This document shows, one piece after another, positions 1-11,202 of a DNA stretch of 64,000 nucleotides; position 1 is the first letter of the stretch, and each line of letters opens with the position of its first letter. The notes beneath the pieces were generated by a model. The model was not told where the DNA came from. It saw only the letters and a program-made list of their open reading frames with translations, and searched no databases. The stretch is from NCBI RefSeq assembly GCF_001942255.1, contig NZ_MKKC01000109.1, forward strand, positions 1-64,000, read 5' to 3'. This stretch comes from Nocardiopsis sp. CNR-923 (GTDB lineage: Bacteria; Actinomycetota; Actinomycetes; Streptosporangiales; Streptosporangiaceae). Both the position numbers and the translations under genes were made by a program.

Positions 1-1
1 G

Positions 2-89
2 CAAGGCCTCCAACTTCCTGGCCATGCTCGGCATCGCCTGCATCCTCATCTGCTACGAGCACCTGGCCAAGCACACCGATGCCTTTTGA
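2..89 (+). CDS. IS5-type transposase, C-terminal end only
   Basis: Only the last 28 residues are inside the window, ending at a TGA at 87-89. The tail contains MLGIACILICYEHLAK, a hydrophobic helix typical of the end of DDE transposases of IS5-like elements, which move by cut and paste. The gene starts outside the window. Bases after the stop (90-about 110) should hold the right terminal repeat of the element, but the other end is not visible, so it cannot be delimited. It lies next to a serine integrase, so this edge of the window is mobile DNA. The family call rests on a short tail and is moderate. Confidence 0.6.
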   Translation, partial: KASNFLAMLGIACILICYEHLAKHTDAF

Positions 90-297
90 GATGAGCTCTA
101 AGAATCTACACTTCTACATCATCCCAGGTCAGGCCGGATGATTTTAGGGCACCCTAACTTCTAGATCTACACTGCCCATCTCGGGGCAAGGGTCCGCCTA
201 CCGTGAGTAGTGGCCCCGGGTGCAACAAAATGGGCGCTTCGCGAGGTATCCCCGCCGAACGCCCCGGGTGGCTACGCGCTGTGTACGCCAGTGGGGG

Positions 298-1825
298 CTA
301 CGCGGCGTCGGCCCAATGAATCGTGATGCGCTCCGCGCCAACGAACTTCACGCCCTGTGCGCGTGCCTTGCGGACCGTTACCTTGTTGATCGCTAGGCGA
401 AGCAGGTCCCGCCGGAGCGGAAGGGACGCGGCTTCCCATGCCTCGCGAACGGCGTCGTCGTCGCCGGACAGGAAGGGGAGATCCAGGGTCGGGGACGTCT
501 CCCACTTACTCAGGGTCTCTTTCGCGTCGTCCACGGCTTGCGTGGCCTCCGCGAGTAGGGGACCGAAGTAGCGCGCGGCGGGACCGTCGTACACCCCGGC
601 TTGCCGGTCCTGTAGCAGTCGCTCCAGCCCGTTCTCCTCCGCGCGGAGGGCTGCGCGCGGCTGCCTCCTCCTCCGTCTCCTCCGGCTTGACGAGCGCGGC
701 CCACCGCTGGGACACGACATGCAACAGGGGGTCGTCCGCCTCCGCGTTACTCAGCCGTGCCACCCACTGCTGAAACACGTACTCCTCCGCCGCGTGGCCC
801 CGGACGGACGCGCGGGCTTCGCACGCACGACCCCCCAGAACGGCGGCACACGCGTATGACCGTCCCTGGTACGGCATCGACCGTCCGCACCCCGCGCAGC
901 AGGTCAACCCCGTGAGCAGGTGGCGGGGCCGTGTGTCGCGCTTACCGTCGTTCGCGGGCACTGCGCGGCCAACTTTGAGTCCCTGGACTGTCGCCATGGC
1001 GTCGCGCTGCTGCGCGTCGGTCACCAGACCGGGAACCCGTTCGCCGTCCTGGTCGCGGAGATACACGCGCTCGCCGCTCCCGTTGCGGTAGATGTTCCGC
1101 TTCCCCTTGTCCGCTACGACCTGCCACCCCGCGTACACGGGGTGATGGATCATGGAGTGGACGACGTTGTACCGCCACCGCGTACCCCCGGGCGAGGGAA
1201 TCCCTTCGTTGTCCAGCCAACGAACGATCTCGCGGGTACTGGCACGTTCCTCGGAGACGCGGCGGAACATCTCGCGCACGATGTCCGCGCGGGACGGCTG
1301 GTCGGGGGCTGCCGGGGAGAGCACACGGTCCCGAGACACGGCGTAGCCCCATGGGGCTTTGGCCGCTACCCACAACCCCGCGTCCCGCTGCTCTTGCTTC
1401 GTGTCGCGGACACGGCGAGACAGGGTCTCGGAGTACTCGCGGGCTTCCTCCGCGCGGTTGATGATCCAACGGCGGTCGCGGGACTCGTTGGAGTCCAAGC
1501 CGTCCATGTCGAAGACGACGCGTGCCTTACCGATCACGCGCAAGAGGTCTTCCGCGCCCTTACGGCTGAATCGGTCAACCGCGTAGGCCCACAGGGCGGG
1601 AACGTCCCCGTCGGCGAGTGCCGAGAGCGCGCGGTCAAAGTCGGCCCGCTCCACGTCCGCGTAGCCGGATGCGATGTCCTTCCAGACCCGTCGCACGGTG
1701 TAACCGTTGCGTGCTGCCCACCTTCGCCCCTGCTCTTCCTGGGCGTCGGTGCTCAACTCCTGTCGGTGACCGCGAACGAGCTTCGACTTCCTGACATACA
1801 GGTCAATCTCGGGGGAGACGTCCAT
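298..1825 (-). CDS. large serine recombinase (phage/ICE-type integrase), frameshifted
   Basis: Large serine integrase that would join attP and attB sites through a phosphoserine intermediate. The N-terminal catalytic domain shows YVRKSK with the likely nucleophile Ser14, then STDAQEEQ and the AYAVDRFSRKG motif. The recombinase domain follows, then a zinc ribbon with paired cysteines (CCAGCG and a later CAAVLGGRAC). The reading frame changes at about 651-656: residues up to EETEEEAAA are in one frame, and LRAEENGLERLLQDRQAG to the TAG at 298 in another. The total length fits one extra base (or two missing), giving about 508 aa. Start ATG at 1825. Whether it is active depends on whether that base is real. 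It sits just downstream of a sensor kinase, with an IS5 tail on its other side. Confidence 0.85.
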
Positions 1826-1857
1826 ATGCGTGATCCTAGAGGTCTATATCCACAGGT

Positions 1858-1878
1858 CACATACATGGTGTGTATGTG
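1858..1878. promoter_or_regulatory. inverted repeat upstream of the serine integrase (att site or operator candidate)
   Basis: CACATACA, a 5-base spacer TGGTG, then TGTATGTG: a perfect 8+8 inverted repeat. With one mismatch it extends to 11 bases per arm. It lies 33 bp upstream of the integrase start and 34 bp beyond the stop of the sensor kinase. Large serine integrases often have their attachment site next to the integrase gene, so this may be the recombined att site. It could equally be an operator or hairpin controlling the integrase. Confidence 0.4.
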
Positions 1879-1911
1879 TCCTGTCCTCCTCGGCGAGGAG
1901 TACCCGAATCG

Positions 1912-3138
1912 TCAAGCGTCCTCGTCCCCGTCCCCGCCGAGCGGCAGCCACGCCCGGACGACCCATCCCCGCGTCGGCCCCAGCGGGCCCGCGGTCAGTT
2001 CGCCGCCGACCAGTCTGGCCCGCTCGGCCATGCCGAGCAGCCCGTGTCCGCCGCCGACCGGGACCGCGCCGCCGCGCCCGTCATCGTAGACGCGCAGGCG
2101 CACGCCGCGGTCGAAAACCTCCACCACGACGGTCACCCGCTCCGCGCCGCGCGCGTACCGCAGGGCGTTCGTGACGGACTCCTGGGCGATCCGCAGCACC
2201 GCCGTGCCCACGTCCGTGGGAAGGTCTCCCACCGCCGCGCCCGCGTGGACGCGGACCTGCGGCCGACCGCACCGCGCGGGCGCGGCCAGCTGCTCCAGCC
2301 CCTGCGCGACGTTGGCCGCCAGCGGCGCGTCGTCTGGCTCCCTCAACCGTGTGACCAGGCCGCGCATCGACTCCAGGGCCCTGCCGCCCGCCGCCTCGAT
2401 CCCGGGCAGGGCCGCGCGGACCGCCTCCGGATCCCTCTCGGCGACGTACCGCAGCGCCTGGACCTGCACCACGATCCCCGTGACCTCGTGGGCGACCACG
2501 TCGTGCAGGTCCCTCGCCAGCGACAGCCGCTCCTGGGCCCGCACGGTCGCCACGTGCTCGCGGTGCCGGGCGGCCCGCCAGCGCAGGAACAGGCCGGGCG
2601 CCAGCCCCACCCCGACGGCCACCAGCGTCCCCGACAGCTGACCCGGCCAGTACGGTTCGCGCAGGTAGTCCGTGAGGAATGCCGTGAAGGCCAGCGCCGA
2701 GACCAGACCGATCTGCCACACCCGGCCCCGCAGCGCCATGAGCGTCAGCAGGAGCAGCAGTCCCAACGCCTCGGACGACGCGAACGAGTAGCCGAACACC
2801 CCCTTCGGCGCGTCCCACAGCACCGCCGAGGCCCCCGTCGCGACGAGGGCCCCGCACACCCCGAGAACCGTGGTCGTCGACGCCCGGGTCCCCGGCCAGA
2901 GCGCGATCCACCCCAGGACGACGAGAACGGACCCGGACACCAGGGTCAGCAGGTACAGGGACCGCTCGGGCGGCCCGACCCAGTCCTCCTCGCCGAGGAC
3001 GCGCGCCGTGTTGGCCAGGTCGACGCACCAGGCGAGCGCGAGCAGCACGCCCGCCGCCCACGCGACCAGCCTCGGCAGACCCCCGTCCGTGGCGGCGAGT
3101 TGCCCGGAGACCCGGGCCGAAGCCCTGTTCAACGCCAT
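1912..3138 (-). CDS. NarL/DesK-type sensor histidine kinase (orphan)
   Basis: Membrane sensor kinase of 408 aa. About five to six hydrophobic segments fill residues 25-185. The HisKA_3 dimerisation box follows with ARDLHDVVAHEVTG, and His212 is the likely phosphoacceptor. The HATPase domain shows N-box AQESVTNALRYA, G1 YDDGRGG and GHGLLGMAERARLVGG. Kinases of this type normally pass phosphate to a LuxR-type response regulator encoded directly downstream. Here the downstream neighbour on the same strand is the serine integrase, 86 bp away, and no response regulator is in the window. The partner may have been displaced by insertion, or the kinase is an orphan. The signal is unknown. Confidence 0.9.
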   Translation of the reverse strand: MALNRASARVSGQLAATDGGLPRLVAWAAGVLLALAWCVDLANTARVLGEEDWVGPPERSLYLLTLVSGSVLVVLGWIALWPGTRASTTTVLGVCGALVATGASAVLWDAPKGVFGYSFASSEALGLLLLLTLMALRGRVWQIGLVSALAFTAFLTDYLREPYWPGQLSGTLVAVGVGLAPGLFLRWRAARHREHVATVRAQERLSLARDLHDVVAHEVTGIVVQVQALRYVAERDPEAVRAALPGIEAAGGRALESMRGLVTRLREPDDAPLAANVAQGLEQLAAPARCGRPQVRVHAGAAVGDLPTDVGTAVLRIAQESVTNALRYARGAERVTVVVEVFDRGVRLRVYDDGRGGAVPVGGGHGLLGMAERARLVGGELTAGPLGPTRGWVVRAWLPLGGDGDEDA

Positions 3139-3274
3139 GACCCTCAGGCTAGGGCGCGATCTCCCGAGCGGCCTCGACCGAAAGGACGAGGTCCGGTTCC
3201 GGCTGGGCCCGTTGGAGTGGGTGTCGCGGAGCCTGACCTACCTGCGGCCGATGCCCATGCGCCGCTGAGCGGGC

Positions 3275-3559
3275 TCAGCCCCCGGCCACCGAGGGCAGCA
3301 GCCGCACGTCCGCGCCGTCCGGGACCGGGGCGTCGAGTCCGCCGATGCCCCGGCACTCGTCCTCGCCGACGAACACGTTCACGTATCTGCGCAGGACGCC
3401 CCGGTCGTCGCGGATCCGGCGGTCCAGTCCCGGGTACCGCCGCGTCAGCGCGTCCAGGACTCCCCTCAGCCTGGCGTCGTCGTCGACCTCGACCGGGACG
3501 TGGGCGGCGCCGTCGGCGTCCGCCCGCAGCAACCCGGGCAGGTGGACGGTCACCCGCAT
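3275..3559 (-). CDS. MoaD/ThiS-family ubiquitin-like sulfur carrier
   Basis: Small beta-grasp protein of 94 aa. It begins MRVTVHLPGLLR and ends in VAGG, the di-glycine tail that MoaD/ThiS and SAMP-type proteins use for adenylation and thiocarboxylation. Its start is one base from the stop of the BNR-repeat gene upstream, so the two are surely cotranscribed. No MoaE, ThiG or E1-like activating enzyme is nearby, so the sulfur acceptor is unknown. The family is clear from the C-terminus, size and the LDALTRRYPGL region. A molybdopterin role should not be assumed. Confidence 0.8.
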   Translation of the reverse strand: MRVTVHLPGLLRADADGAAHVPVEVDDDARLRGVLDALTRRYPGLDRRIRDDRGVLRRYVNVFVGEDECRGIGGLDAPVPDGADVRLLPSVAGG

Positions 3560-3560
3560 C

Positions 3561-4664
3561 TCAGACCTCCGCCGCGCGCACGCACAGGACGTCGGGCAGG
3601 TGCGCGGCCACCTGGTGCCAGCGCTCCCGGTCGTCCGTGGCGGCGTACACGTCGCCCGTGCGCGTTCCGAAGTAGAACCCGGGGACGTCCGCCCCGTCTG
3701 TGCACGCCGCGTCGCGCAGGACGATGCCGAAGTAGGGACCCTGGGGCAGCCCCTCCGTCATCGCCCGCCAGCTGTCCCCGCCGTCGTCCGTCCGGTACGC
3801 GCCCAGCCTGTTCCCCGGGGGCAGGTGCACCTCCTGACTGAGCACGGGGAAGTTCAGCGCGGTCTCCGGCCGCCGCGGATGGGCGACCACCGCGAACCCG
3901 AAGTTGGAGGGCAGCCCCTTCTCGACCGCGGTCCAGCCCTCGCCCGCCGGATCGGCGCTGCGGTAGACCCCGTGGTGGTTCTGCAGGTACATGACGCCGT
4001 TCGGGGCCGCCGCGACCTTGTGGACGCACTGCCCGAACTCGGGCTCCCCGTCGGGCAGGAAGACGGCCGAGACGCCCCGGTTGGCCGGCGCCCAGTTGGC
4101 CCCGGCGTCGCGTGTCTGGTAAACACCGCCCGTGGACATGGCCACGGTCATGCCGTCCGGTGACCGGTCGCCCGAGGCCAGCAGGCCCGGGAGGACCGTG
4201 TGGATCGCGCCTCCGCCCGCGCCCGGGAACCACTCCGGGCGGTGCGGGTGGTCCCACAGGGCGCGCATCAGCCGGAAGCCCAGCCCCCCGTCCGTCGACC
4301 GGAACAGCGCGTGCGGCTCCACGCCCGCGTACACCACCCCCGGCTCCTCCCCGAAGGCGATCTGCCAGACCCGGGTCAGGGAGCCGTCGGTGTCCTCCGG
4401 GAAGACGATGGGCGCGGCGTCGGGCTCGTGCCAGGTCGAGCCAGCGTCGTCGCTGTACCAGACGCTGGGGCCGTAGTGCGAGCTCTCGGCTCCCGCCAGG
4501 ATCCGACCGGAGCGCGGGTCGATCCCCACCGCGTACACCGAGGCCATACTCGCGTAGTCCGCAGCGTCCAGTCGGTGCGGTCCGATCACCTCCCACGCGC
4601 GCCGATCCTCGCTCCGAGCGGTGAAGAGCCCCTTGCGCGTGCCGATGACCAGGAGATACGTCAT
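3561..4664 (-). CDS. BNR/sialidase-like beta-propeller protein
   Basis: A 367-aa protein with repeated Asp-box motifs (YSDDAGSTW, RSTDGGLGF, QTRDAGANW, YRTDDGGDSW, AATDDRERW). These mark a beta-propeller related to sialidases, photosystem II assembly factors and VPS10-like sensors. The start begins IGTRKGLF with no signal peptide, so it is probably cytoplasmic. ATG at 4664 is chosen because GGAG lies 6 nt upstream. An actual sialidase activity is not supported because no catalytic triad is evident. The gene is directly coupled to the downstream MoaD-like gene, so the two may form one functional unit. Confidence 0.75.
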   Translation of the reverse strand: MTYLLVIGTRKGLFTARSEDRRAWEVIGPHRLDAADYASMASVYAVGIDPRSGRILAGAESSHYGPSVWYSDDAGSTWHEPDAAPIVFPEDTDGSLTRVWQIAFGEEPGVVYAGVEPHALFRSTDGGLGFRLMRALWDHPHRPEWFPGAGGGAIHTVLPGLLASGDRSPDGMTVAMSTGGVYQTRDAGANWAPANRGVSAVFLPDGEPEFGQCVHKVAAAPNGVMYLQNHHGVYRSADPAGEGWTAVEKGLPSNFGFAVVAHPRRPETALNFPVLSQEVHLPPGNRLGAYRTDDGGDSWRAMTEGLPQGPYFGIVLRDAACTDGADVPGFYFGTRTGDVYAATDDRERWHQVAAHLPDVLCVRAAEV

Positions 4665-4670
4665 AACCAA

Positions 4671-5075
4671 CTCCAGGGGTGTGATTCAGGTCTCTCACTG
4701 TGGCACACGGGTCGGAGATTGGCGGAAGGCAACACGCGGGGCTACAGTTAAGAAACCTCACCATTAAACTCCCGTCAGAATTCTGGTCCCGCCGGAAAAA
4801 CCGATGGCATAACCTCCGTGAGAGGGGGCACATTCGACGCCGATCAGCGCCGTCCACTCCAAGACGGTTGTCATCCGGCGCCGGTTCTGCAATAAAATTC
4901 CGGGCCAACCGGAACATGTGCGGTGGGCTCCTGGTCGTGCCCGACGCCCGTGTCCACGACGACTTCGGCCAGACGACTTCCCGCTACCCGAGTGCTCACT
5001 GGGCGTTTCGGGACCACAGTCCTAATGGTCCCGCGTCTCACGGAGCACCGGGTTCTCACTCGATAGGGTCGACTC
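4671..5075. promoter_or_regulatory. intergenic region between the BNR gene and a TetR gene, with a candidate TetR operator
   Basis: About 400 bp without a convincing gene. It must carry the divergent promoters of the BNR/MoaD pair and the TetR gene, and has locally lower GC content near 4745-4800. A perfect 7+7 inverted repeat, GGGACCA, 9-base spacer, TGGTCCC, lies at 5010-5032, about 45 bp before the TetR start. That is the usual place for an autoregulatory TetR operator. Confidence 0.45.
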
Positions 5076-5677
5076 ATGTACCACCCCCCGGACACGCTCC
5101 ACGCTCGTAAACGGCGTAAGGCCCGTGCGTTGATCGTGTCGGCCGCCTTCCAGCTCTTCGCCGAGCACGGATTCGACAACGTCACGGTCGCGGCGATCGC
5201 CGAACGTGCCGAAGTGGGACGAACCACCTTCTTCAGGTACTTCGGCGACAAACAACAAGTGCTGTTCGCCGACGACGCGGCTGAGGCCGACCGCATGTGC
5301 GCGTACGTCCGCGAGAGGGCGTCCGTGGGGGACGACCTGCGCGCCGCCGTCCGACTCCTCCGTGAGGCGGGCCCGCACACCACCCAGTCCCCCGAGCACG
5401 CGCGCGTGCTCTCCCGCCTCCTGCGTGAGAGCGACGACCTGCGGTCGCGCTACCTCCTGATGCAGCAGTCCCGGGCCGACAAGCTGGCCAACGCCCTGGT
5501 GGAGACCGGCACCTCGGAGACGGTGGCGGTCCTGGCCGCCCAGCTCGCGATGGCCTGCGAACTCGCCGCGGCGCGTCTGTCAGGTACCCCCGAGTACCTG
5601 TCCGACCGCCTGGACGAGGTCCACAAGCTCCTCGCCGACCACGAGGACGTGCTGCGGACGCGCCCGTCGCGGGGTGA
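5076..5677 (+). CDS. TetR/AcrR-family transcriptional regulator
   Basis: N-terminal helix-turn-helix at about residues 15-60, with ALIVSAAFQLFAEHGFDNVT and RAEVGRTTFFRYFGDKQQ, then an all-helical ligand domain to about residue 200. The frame has no stop near the expected end and stays open as proline/arginine-rich sequence to 6407. One missing base near the end would instead give a normal tail ending at the TGA 5675-5677, about 200 aa in all. That end is annotated here. The perfect repeat at 5010-5032 may be its own operator. It lies upstream of the valine operon and may control it, but that is inference. Confidence 0.8.
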
Positions 5678-6400
5678 GGACCGCGCCGTAGGCGTCGGTC
5701 GAGGGCGGTGGAGGGCGACGGGCGGGCCGGTCCAGTACGGCTGTCCCGGGGCCGATGCGCGAGTGCCCGCGCCGTGTCCTGTCCCGCGAACTCCGCGGTG
5801 TCGTGCGGCGACGGCCCGGGCGGATCCTGTCGCCCGATCAGAACGCGGCGCGAGTCCTGCCTGTGCGTCGCGCGGCGAGGCGGGTTCGCGCGGCACGCGC
5901 CCTGGTGGCGTCACACGTCCCGGAGGCGGTCCGCGAAGGGGGTCGAGCCTGCGGTCGCCCCGTCGCCCGTCGCCGCGGCTCCACCCGGTCGACACGGGGT
6001 GCCCTCCTCGCGGTTTTCGTGTGACTCAGTTCACGTTCGTCCGGTTCTGGATTTACTTGGACGTCCAACTATATGGTGGGCGTCACAGAGCCGCGGAGCG
6101 GGAAAGGGGGGCTGGTGCGAGACCAGCACGGTCCCCGCCGCGACCGGGGAGCGCCCCGGGAGCCGGGACACCGGCCGCGGCTCGACGTCCGTGTGATCCA
6201 CGAGGACGGAGCGAGTACGCATGGCACCGGCACGCGCGATTCGCCCCAGACACGCACCGCCGCCCGGGCGGGCCGTCTGGGACCGCGCACCGTGAACCCG
6301 GCCTCCCGACACCCCGGGACCCCGGCGGACCGCGTACCATCGCGGCCCTGTTCCTCCATGCCCGGCGCATCGCTCCGCCTCCAGACGAGAGCTGGTTTGC
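5678..6400. promoter_or_regulatory. leader/promoter region of the valine operon with a TTGGACGTCCAA palindrome
   Basis: About 720 bp with no credible gene. Open frames here have only proline/arginine/glycine-rich shadow composition. At 6057-6068 is the perfect 12-bp palindrome TTGGACGTCCAA in an A/T-richer patch, followed by a possible -10 element TATATG at 6070-6075. This resembles a repressor operator overlapping a promoter for the mmsA operon that starts at 6401. The leader would be about 320 nt long. The binding protein is unknown; the TetR protein encoded at 5076 is a candidate. Confidence 0.5.
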
Positions 6401-7942
<1,542 letters not shown>

Positions 7943-7956
7943 GCGGAGCCGCCACC

Positions 7957-9093
7957 ATGACAGCGCTCACCCGTGACCAACTCATCCTGGCCGAGACCGC
8001 CCGCGACTTCGCCCGCGAACACCTCGCTCCGTACGCCGTCGAGTGGGACCAGGCCAAACACTTCCCCGTCGACGTCCTGCGCAAGCGGCCGACCTCGGCC
8101 TGGGCGGCGTCTACGTCGCCGAGGGCTCCGGCGGCTCCGAGCTGACCCGGCTCGACGGCGTCGTCGTCTTCGAGGCGCTCGCCACCGGTTGCCCGTCGAT
8201 CGCCGGGTACCTGTCCATCCACAACATGGTCGCGTGGATGATCGGCCGCTACGGCGACGACGACCAGCGCGCCCGCTGGCTGCCCGACCTCTGCTCCGCC
8301 GAGGCCCTCGGCAGCTACTGCCTCACCGAACCGGGCGCGGGCTCCGACGCCGCCGCACTGGGCACACGCGCCGTCCGCGACGGCGACCACTACGTCCTCA
8401 CCGGCACCAAACAGTTCATCTCCGCGCGGGCGCCTCGTCGGTCTACCTCGTCATGGCCCGGACCACCGACGACGGGGCCTCGGGCGTGTCCGCGTTCATC
8501 GTCCACCGCGACGACCCCGGCCTCTCCTTCGGGGCCAACGAGACCAAGATGGGCTGGAACGCCCAACCCACCCGGCAGGTCCTCCTCGACGGGGTCCGCG
8601 TCCCCGCCGACCGCCTCCTCGGCGGCGAGGGCGACGGCTTCCGCATCGCGATGAACGGGCTCAACGGCGGGCGCCTCGGCATCGCCGCGTGCTCGCTCGG
8701 CGGCGCCCAGGCCGCCCTGGAGGCCAGCACCGCCTACCTCACCGACCGCGAGGCCTTCGGCGGGCCGCTGATCAACGCGCAGGCGCTCCGCTTCCGCCTC
8801 GCCGAGATGGCCACCGAACTGGAGGCCGCCCGATCCCTGCTCTGGCGGGCCGCGAGGCGCTCGACGCGGGGTCCCCCCAGGCCCAGCACCTGTGCGCCAT
8901 GGCCAAGCGGTACGCCACCGAAGCCGGGTACGCGGTCGCCGACAGCGCCCTCCAGCTGCACGGGGGGTACGGGTACCTCACCGAGTACGGCATCGAGAAG
9001 ATTGTCCGCGACCTGCGGGTGCATCGAATCCTGGAAGGGACCAACGAGATCATGAGCCTGATCATCGCTCGCGGACTCACCGGGGCCGCCTGA
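7957..9093 (+). CDS. acyl-CoA dehydrogenase (probable isobutyryl-CoA dehydrogenase), three frameshifts
   Basis: FAD-dependent acyl-CoA dehydrogenase, probably oxidising isobutyryl-CoA to methacrylyl-CoA. Motifs are YCLTEPGAGSDAAAL, GTKQFISG and the C-terminal QLHGGYGYLTEYGIEK with RILEGTNEIM. Breaks at about 8088, 8428 and 8851 are each repaired by one added base, giving 379 aa, the family norm. Start ATG 7957 has GGAG 8 nt upstream and lies 14 bp after mmsA. The stop overlaps the next start as TGATG. Substrate is inferred from the operon. Confidence 0.85.
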
Positions 9094-10194
9094 TGTCCGA
9101 GACACCGGCGACGCCGCCCGGAACCGCCTCCGCCGACCCCGAGGTCCTCCTCCGCGTCGAGGGCGCCCTCGGCCGCGTGACGCTCAACCGACCGCGCGCG
9201 ATCAACGCCCTCAACCACGCCATGGTGCGGGCGACGGACGCCGCACTCACCGCGTGGGAGAAGGACGACGCCGTCCTCGCCGTGCTCATCGACGGGGCCG
9301 GCGAGCGCGGACTCTGCGCGGGCGGCGACATCCGCTCCATCCACGCCAGCGCCAGGCAGGCCGGGCGCGAGGCCGCCGCCTTCTGGCGCGACGAGTACCA
9401 CCTCACGCCCGCGTCGCCCGCTTCCCCAAGCCCTACGTCGCCCTGATGGACGGCGTGGTCATGGGCGGGGGCGTGGGCGTCTCCGCGCACGGCGACGTTC
9501 GCGTCGTCACCGAACGCTCGACCGTCGGCATGCCGGAGGCCACGATCGGCTTCGTTCCGGACGTCGGCGGCACCTATCTCCTCTCCCGGGCTCCGGGCGA
9601 GACGGGGACGCACCTGGCCCTGACCGCCGAGCCCGTCGGACCCGGGGACGCGGTGTACACCGGCCTCGCCGACCACTACGTCCCGTCCGACCGGCTCCCG
9701 GACCTGACCGAGGAGCTCACCAAGGCCGCCTCCGCAGCCGATGTCTCCGACGCGGTCGGCCGGTTCGCCGAGACCGTCCCGGCCGGCGACCTCGCGGGCG
9801 CTCGCCACTGGATCGACGCGTGCTACTCGGCCGACACCGCCGAGGAGATCGTCGAAAGGCTGCGCTCCCACGCGACCGGGACGCCGCGCGCGCCGCCGAG
9901 GTCATCGAGGGCAAGTCGCCCACGTCAGTCAAGGTCATCCTGGCCGCCCTCCGCCGTGCCCGGAAGCTGCCCACCCTGGAGGCGGTCCTGGAGCAGGAGT
10001 ACCGCGTCTCCTGCGCCACGCTGACCTCGCCCGACCTGGTCGAGGGCATCCGGGCCCAGGTCATCGACAAGGACCGGAACCCGAAGTGGGCGCCGGACAG
10101 GCTGTCCGCCGTGTCGGAGGCGCACGTCGCACGCTTCTTCGAACCCGCACCGGACGGGCCGCTGGGACTCGTCGACGAGAGGAGCCACGCATGA
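9093..10194 (+). CDS. enoyl-CoA hydratase/isomerase family, probable 3-hydroxyisobutyryl-CoA hydrolase, two frameshifts
   Basis: Crotonase-fold protein. RGLCAGGDIRSIH forms the oxyanion-hole region, and VMGGGVGVSAHG with MPEATIGFVPDVGGTYLLS matches the HIBYL-CoA hydrolase subgroup, which releases 3-hydroxyisobutyrate for MmsB. The C-terminal third (SPTSVKVILAALRRARKL) also fits that subgroup rather than simple hydratases. Breaks at about 9413 and 9871 are each repaired by one base to give 367 aa. It overlaps the dehydrogenase (TGATG) and mmsB (ATGA), so translation is coupled. A strict enoyl-CoA hydratase role cannot be excluded. Confidence 0.8.
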
Positions 10195-11141
10195 GCGCCG
10201 TCGCGTTCGTCGGACTGGGCAACATGGGCGCGCCCATGGCCGCCAACCTCGTGACCGCCGGGCACCGGGTCACCGGATTCGACCTCGTGCCCGACGCCCT
10301 CGCCAAGGCCGCCGAGACCGGTGTGCACGCGGCGGGGAGCGCGGACGAGGCCGTCGCCGACGCCGAGCTCGTCATCACGATGCTGCCGAGCGGGCGGCAC
10401 CTGCTCACCGCGTACAACGGGGTCGACGCCGAGGGGAACGGGCCCGGAGGCACCGGTCTCCTGGCCGCGGCCCGCCCGGGGACGCTCTTCGTCGACTGCT
10501 CCACGGTGGACGTGGCCGACGCCCGCACCGCCAACGCGGCGGCCGTCGCCGCCGGCCACCGCGCCGTGGACGCGCCGGTCTCGGGCGGCGTCGTGGGCGC
10601 GACCGCCGCGACGCTCACCTTCATGGTGGGCGCCGAGGCCGCCGACTTCACCGACGTGGAGCAGGTCCTGTCGTCGATGGGGCGCAAGGTCGTGCACTGC
10701 GGCGGGCCCGGTGGCGGCCAGGCCGCGAAGATCTGCAACAACATGGTGTTGGGCGCGTCGATGATCGCGGTCAGCGAGGCGTTCGTGCTCGGGGAACGGC
10801 TCGGCCTGACCCACCAGGCGCTGTACGACGTCGTGTCGACCGCGTCGGGGCAGTGCTGGTCGCTCACCACCAACTGCCCCGTGCCGGGACCGGTGCCGAC
10901 GAGCCCGGCCAACCGGGACTACAAACCGGGGTTCGCCGCGTCGCTCATGGCCAAGGACCTGGGCCTGGCGGCCAACGCGCTGCGCGACACCGGGGTGGAG
11001 GCGCAGATCGGGCTGCACGCGGCCAGGATCTACACGGCCTTCGCCGAGGAGCTCGACGCCGAGCGGGACTTCTCCGCGATCGTCAACGCCATCCGCGAGC
11101 GCTCCGGGAAACCGGACGAGGCGTCCGGCGACGCTTCCTGA
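10191..11141 (+). CDS. mmsB: 3-hydroxyisobutyrate dehydrogenase
   Basis: Intact 316-aa NAD-dependent dehydrogenase oxidising 3-hydroxyisobutyrate to methylmalonate semialdehyde, the substrate of MmsA. The Rossmann motif VGLGNMGAPMAANL starts at residue 6. DAPVSGGVVGATAATL forms the substrate-binding region, and GGGQAAKICNNM carries the catalytic lysine. ATG at 10191 overlaps the stop of the hydrolase gene. It is the last gene of the operon, followed by a strong hairpin at 11161. Unlike its three neighbours it has no frameshift. Confidence 0.92.
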   Translation: MSAVAFVGLGNMGAPMAANLVTAGHRVTGFDLVPDALAKAAETGVHAAGSADEAVADAELVITMLPSGRHLLTAYNGVDAEGNGPGGTGLLAAARPGTLFVDCSTVDVADARTANAAAVAAGHRAVDAPVSGGVVGATAATLTFMVGAEAADFTDVEQVLSSMGRKVVHCGGPGGGQAAKICNNMVLGASMIAVSEAFVLGERLGLTHQALYDVVSTASGQCWSLTTNCPVPGPVPTSPANRDYKPGFAASLMAKDLGLAANALRDTGVEAQIGLHAARIYTAFAEELDAERDFSAIVNAIRERSGKPDEASGDAS

Positions 11142-11160
11142 GGCCGAGCCGTACCACCGG

Positions 11161-11193
11161 CCGCCTCCGCGCCTCCTCCGGGCGCGGAGGCGG
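11161..11193. terminator. strong bidirectional hairpin terminator
   Basis: A perfect 13-bp stem (11161-11173 with 11181-11193) and a 7-nt loop, placed 19 bp after mmsB and 10 bp after the stop of the convergent DUF1801 gene. There is no U run, as is common for high-GC actinomycete terminators. Confidence 0.75.
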
Positions 11194-11202
11194 TCGACGC
11201 TC

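Noticed and set aside
920-2089. 389-aa plus-strand frame opposite the serine integrase
   Set aside because: Antisense of the integrase, which has clear catalytic and zinc-ribbon motifs.
3561-4664. Naming the BNR-repeat protein a sialidase
   Set aside because: Asp boxes show the propeller fold only; the catalytic Arg triad and Tyr/Glu pair could not be identified and there is no signal peptide.
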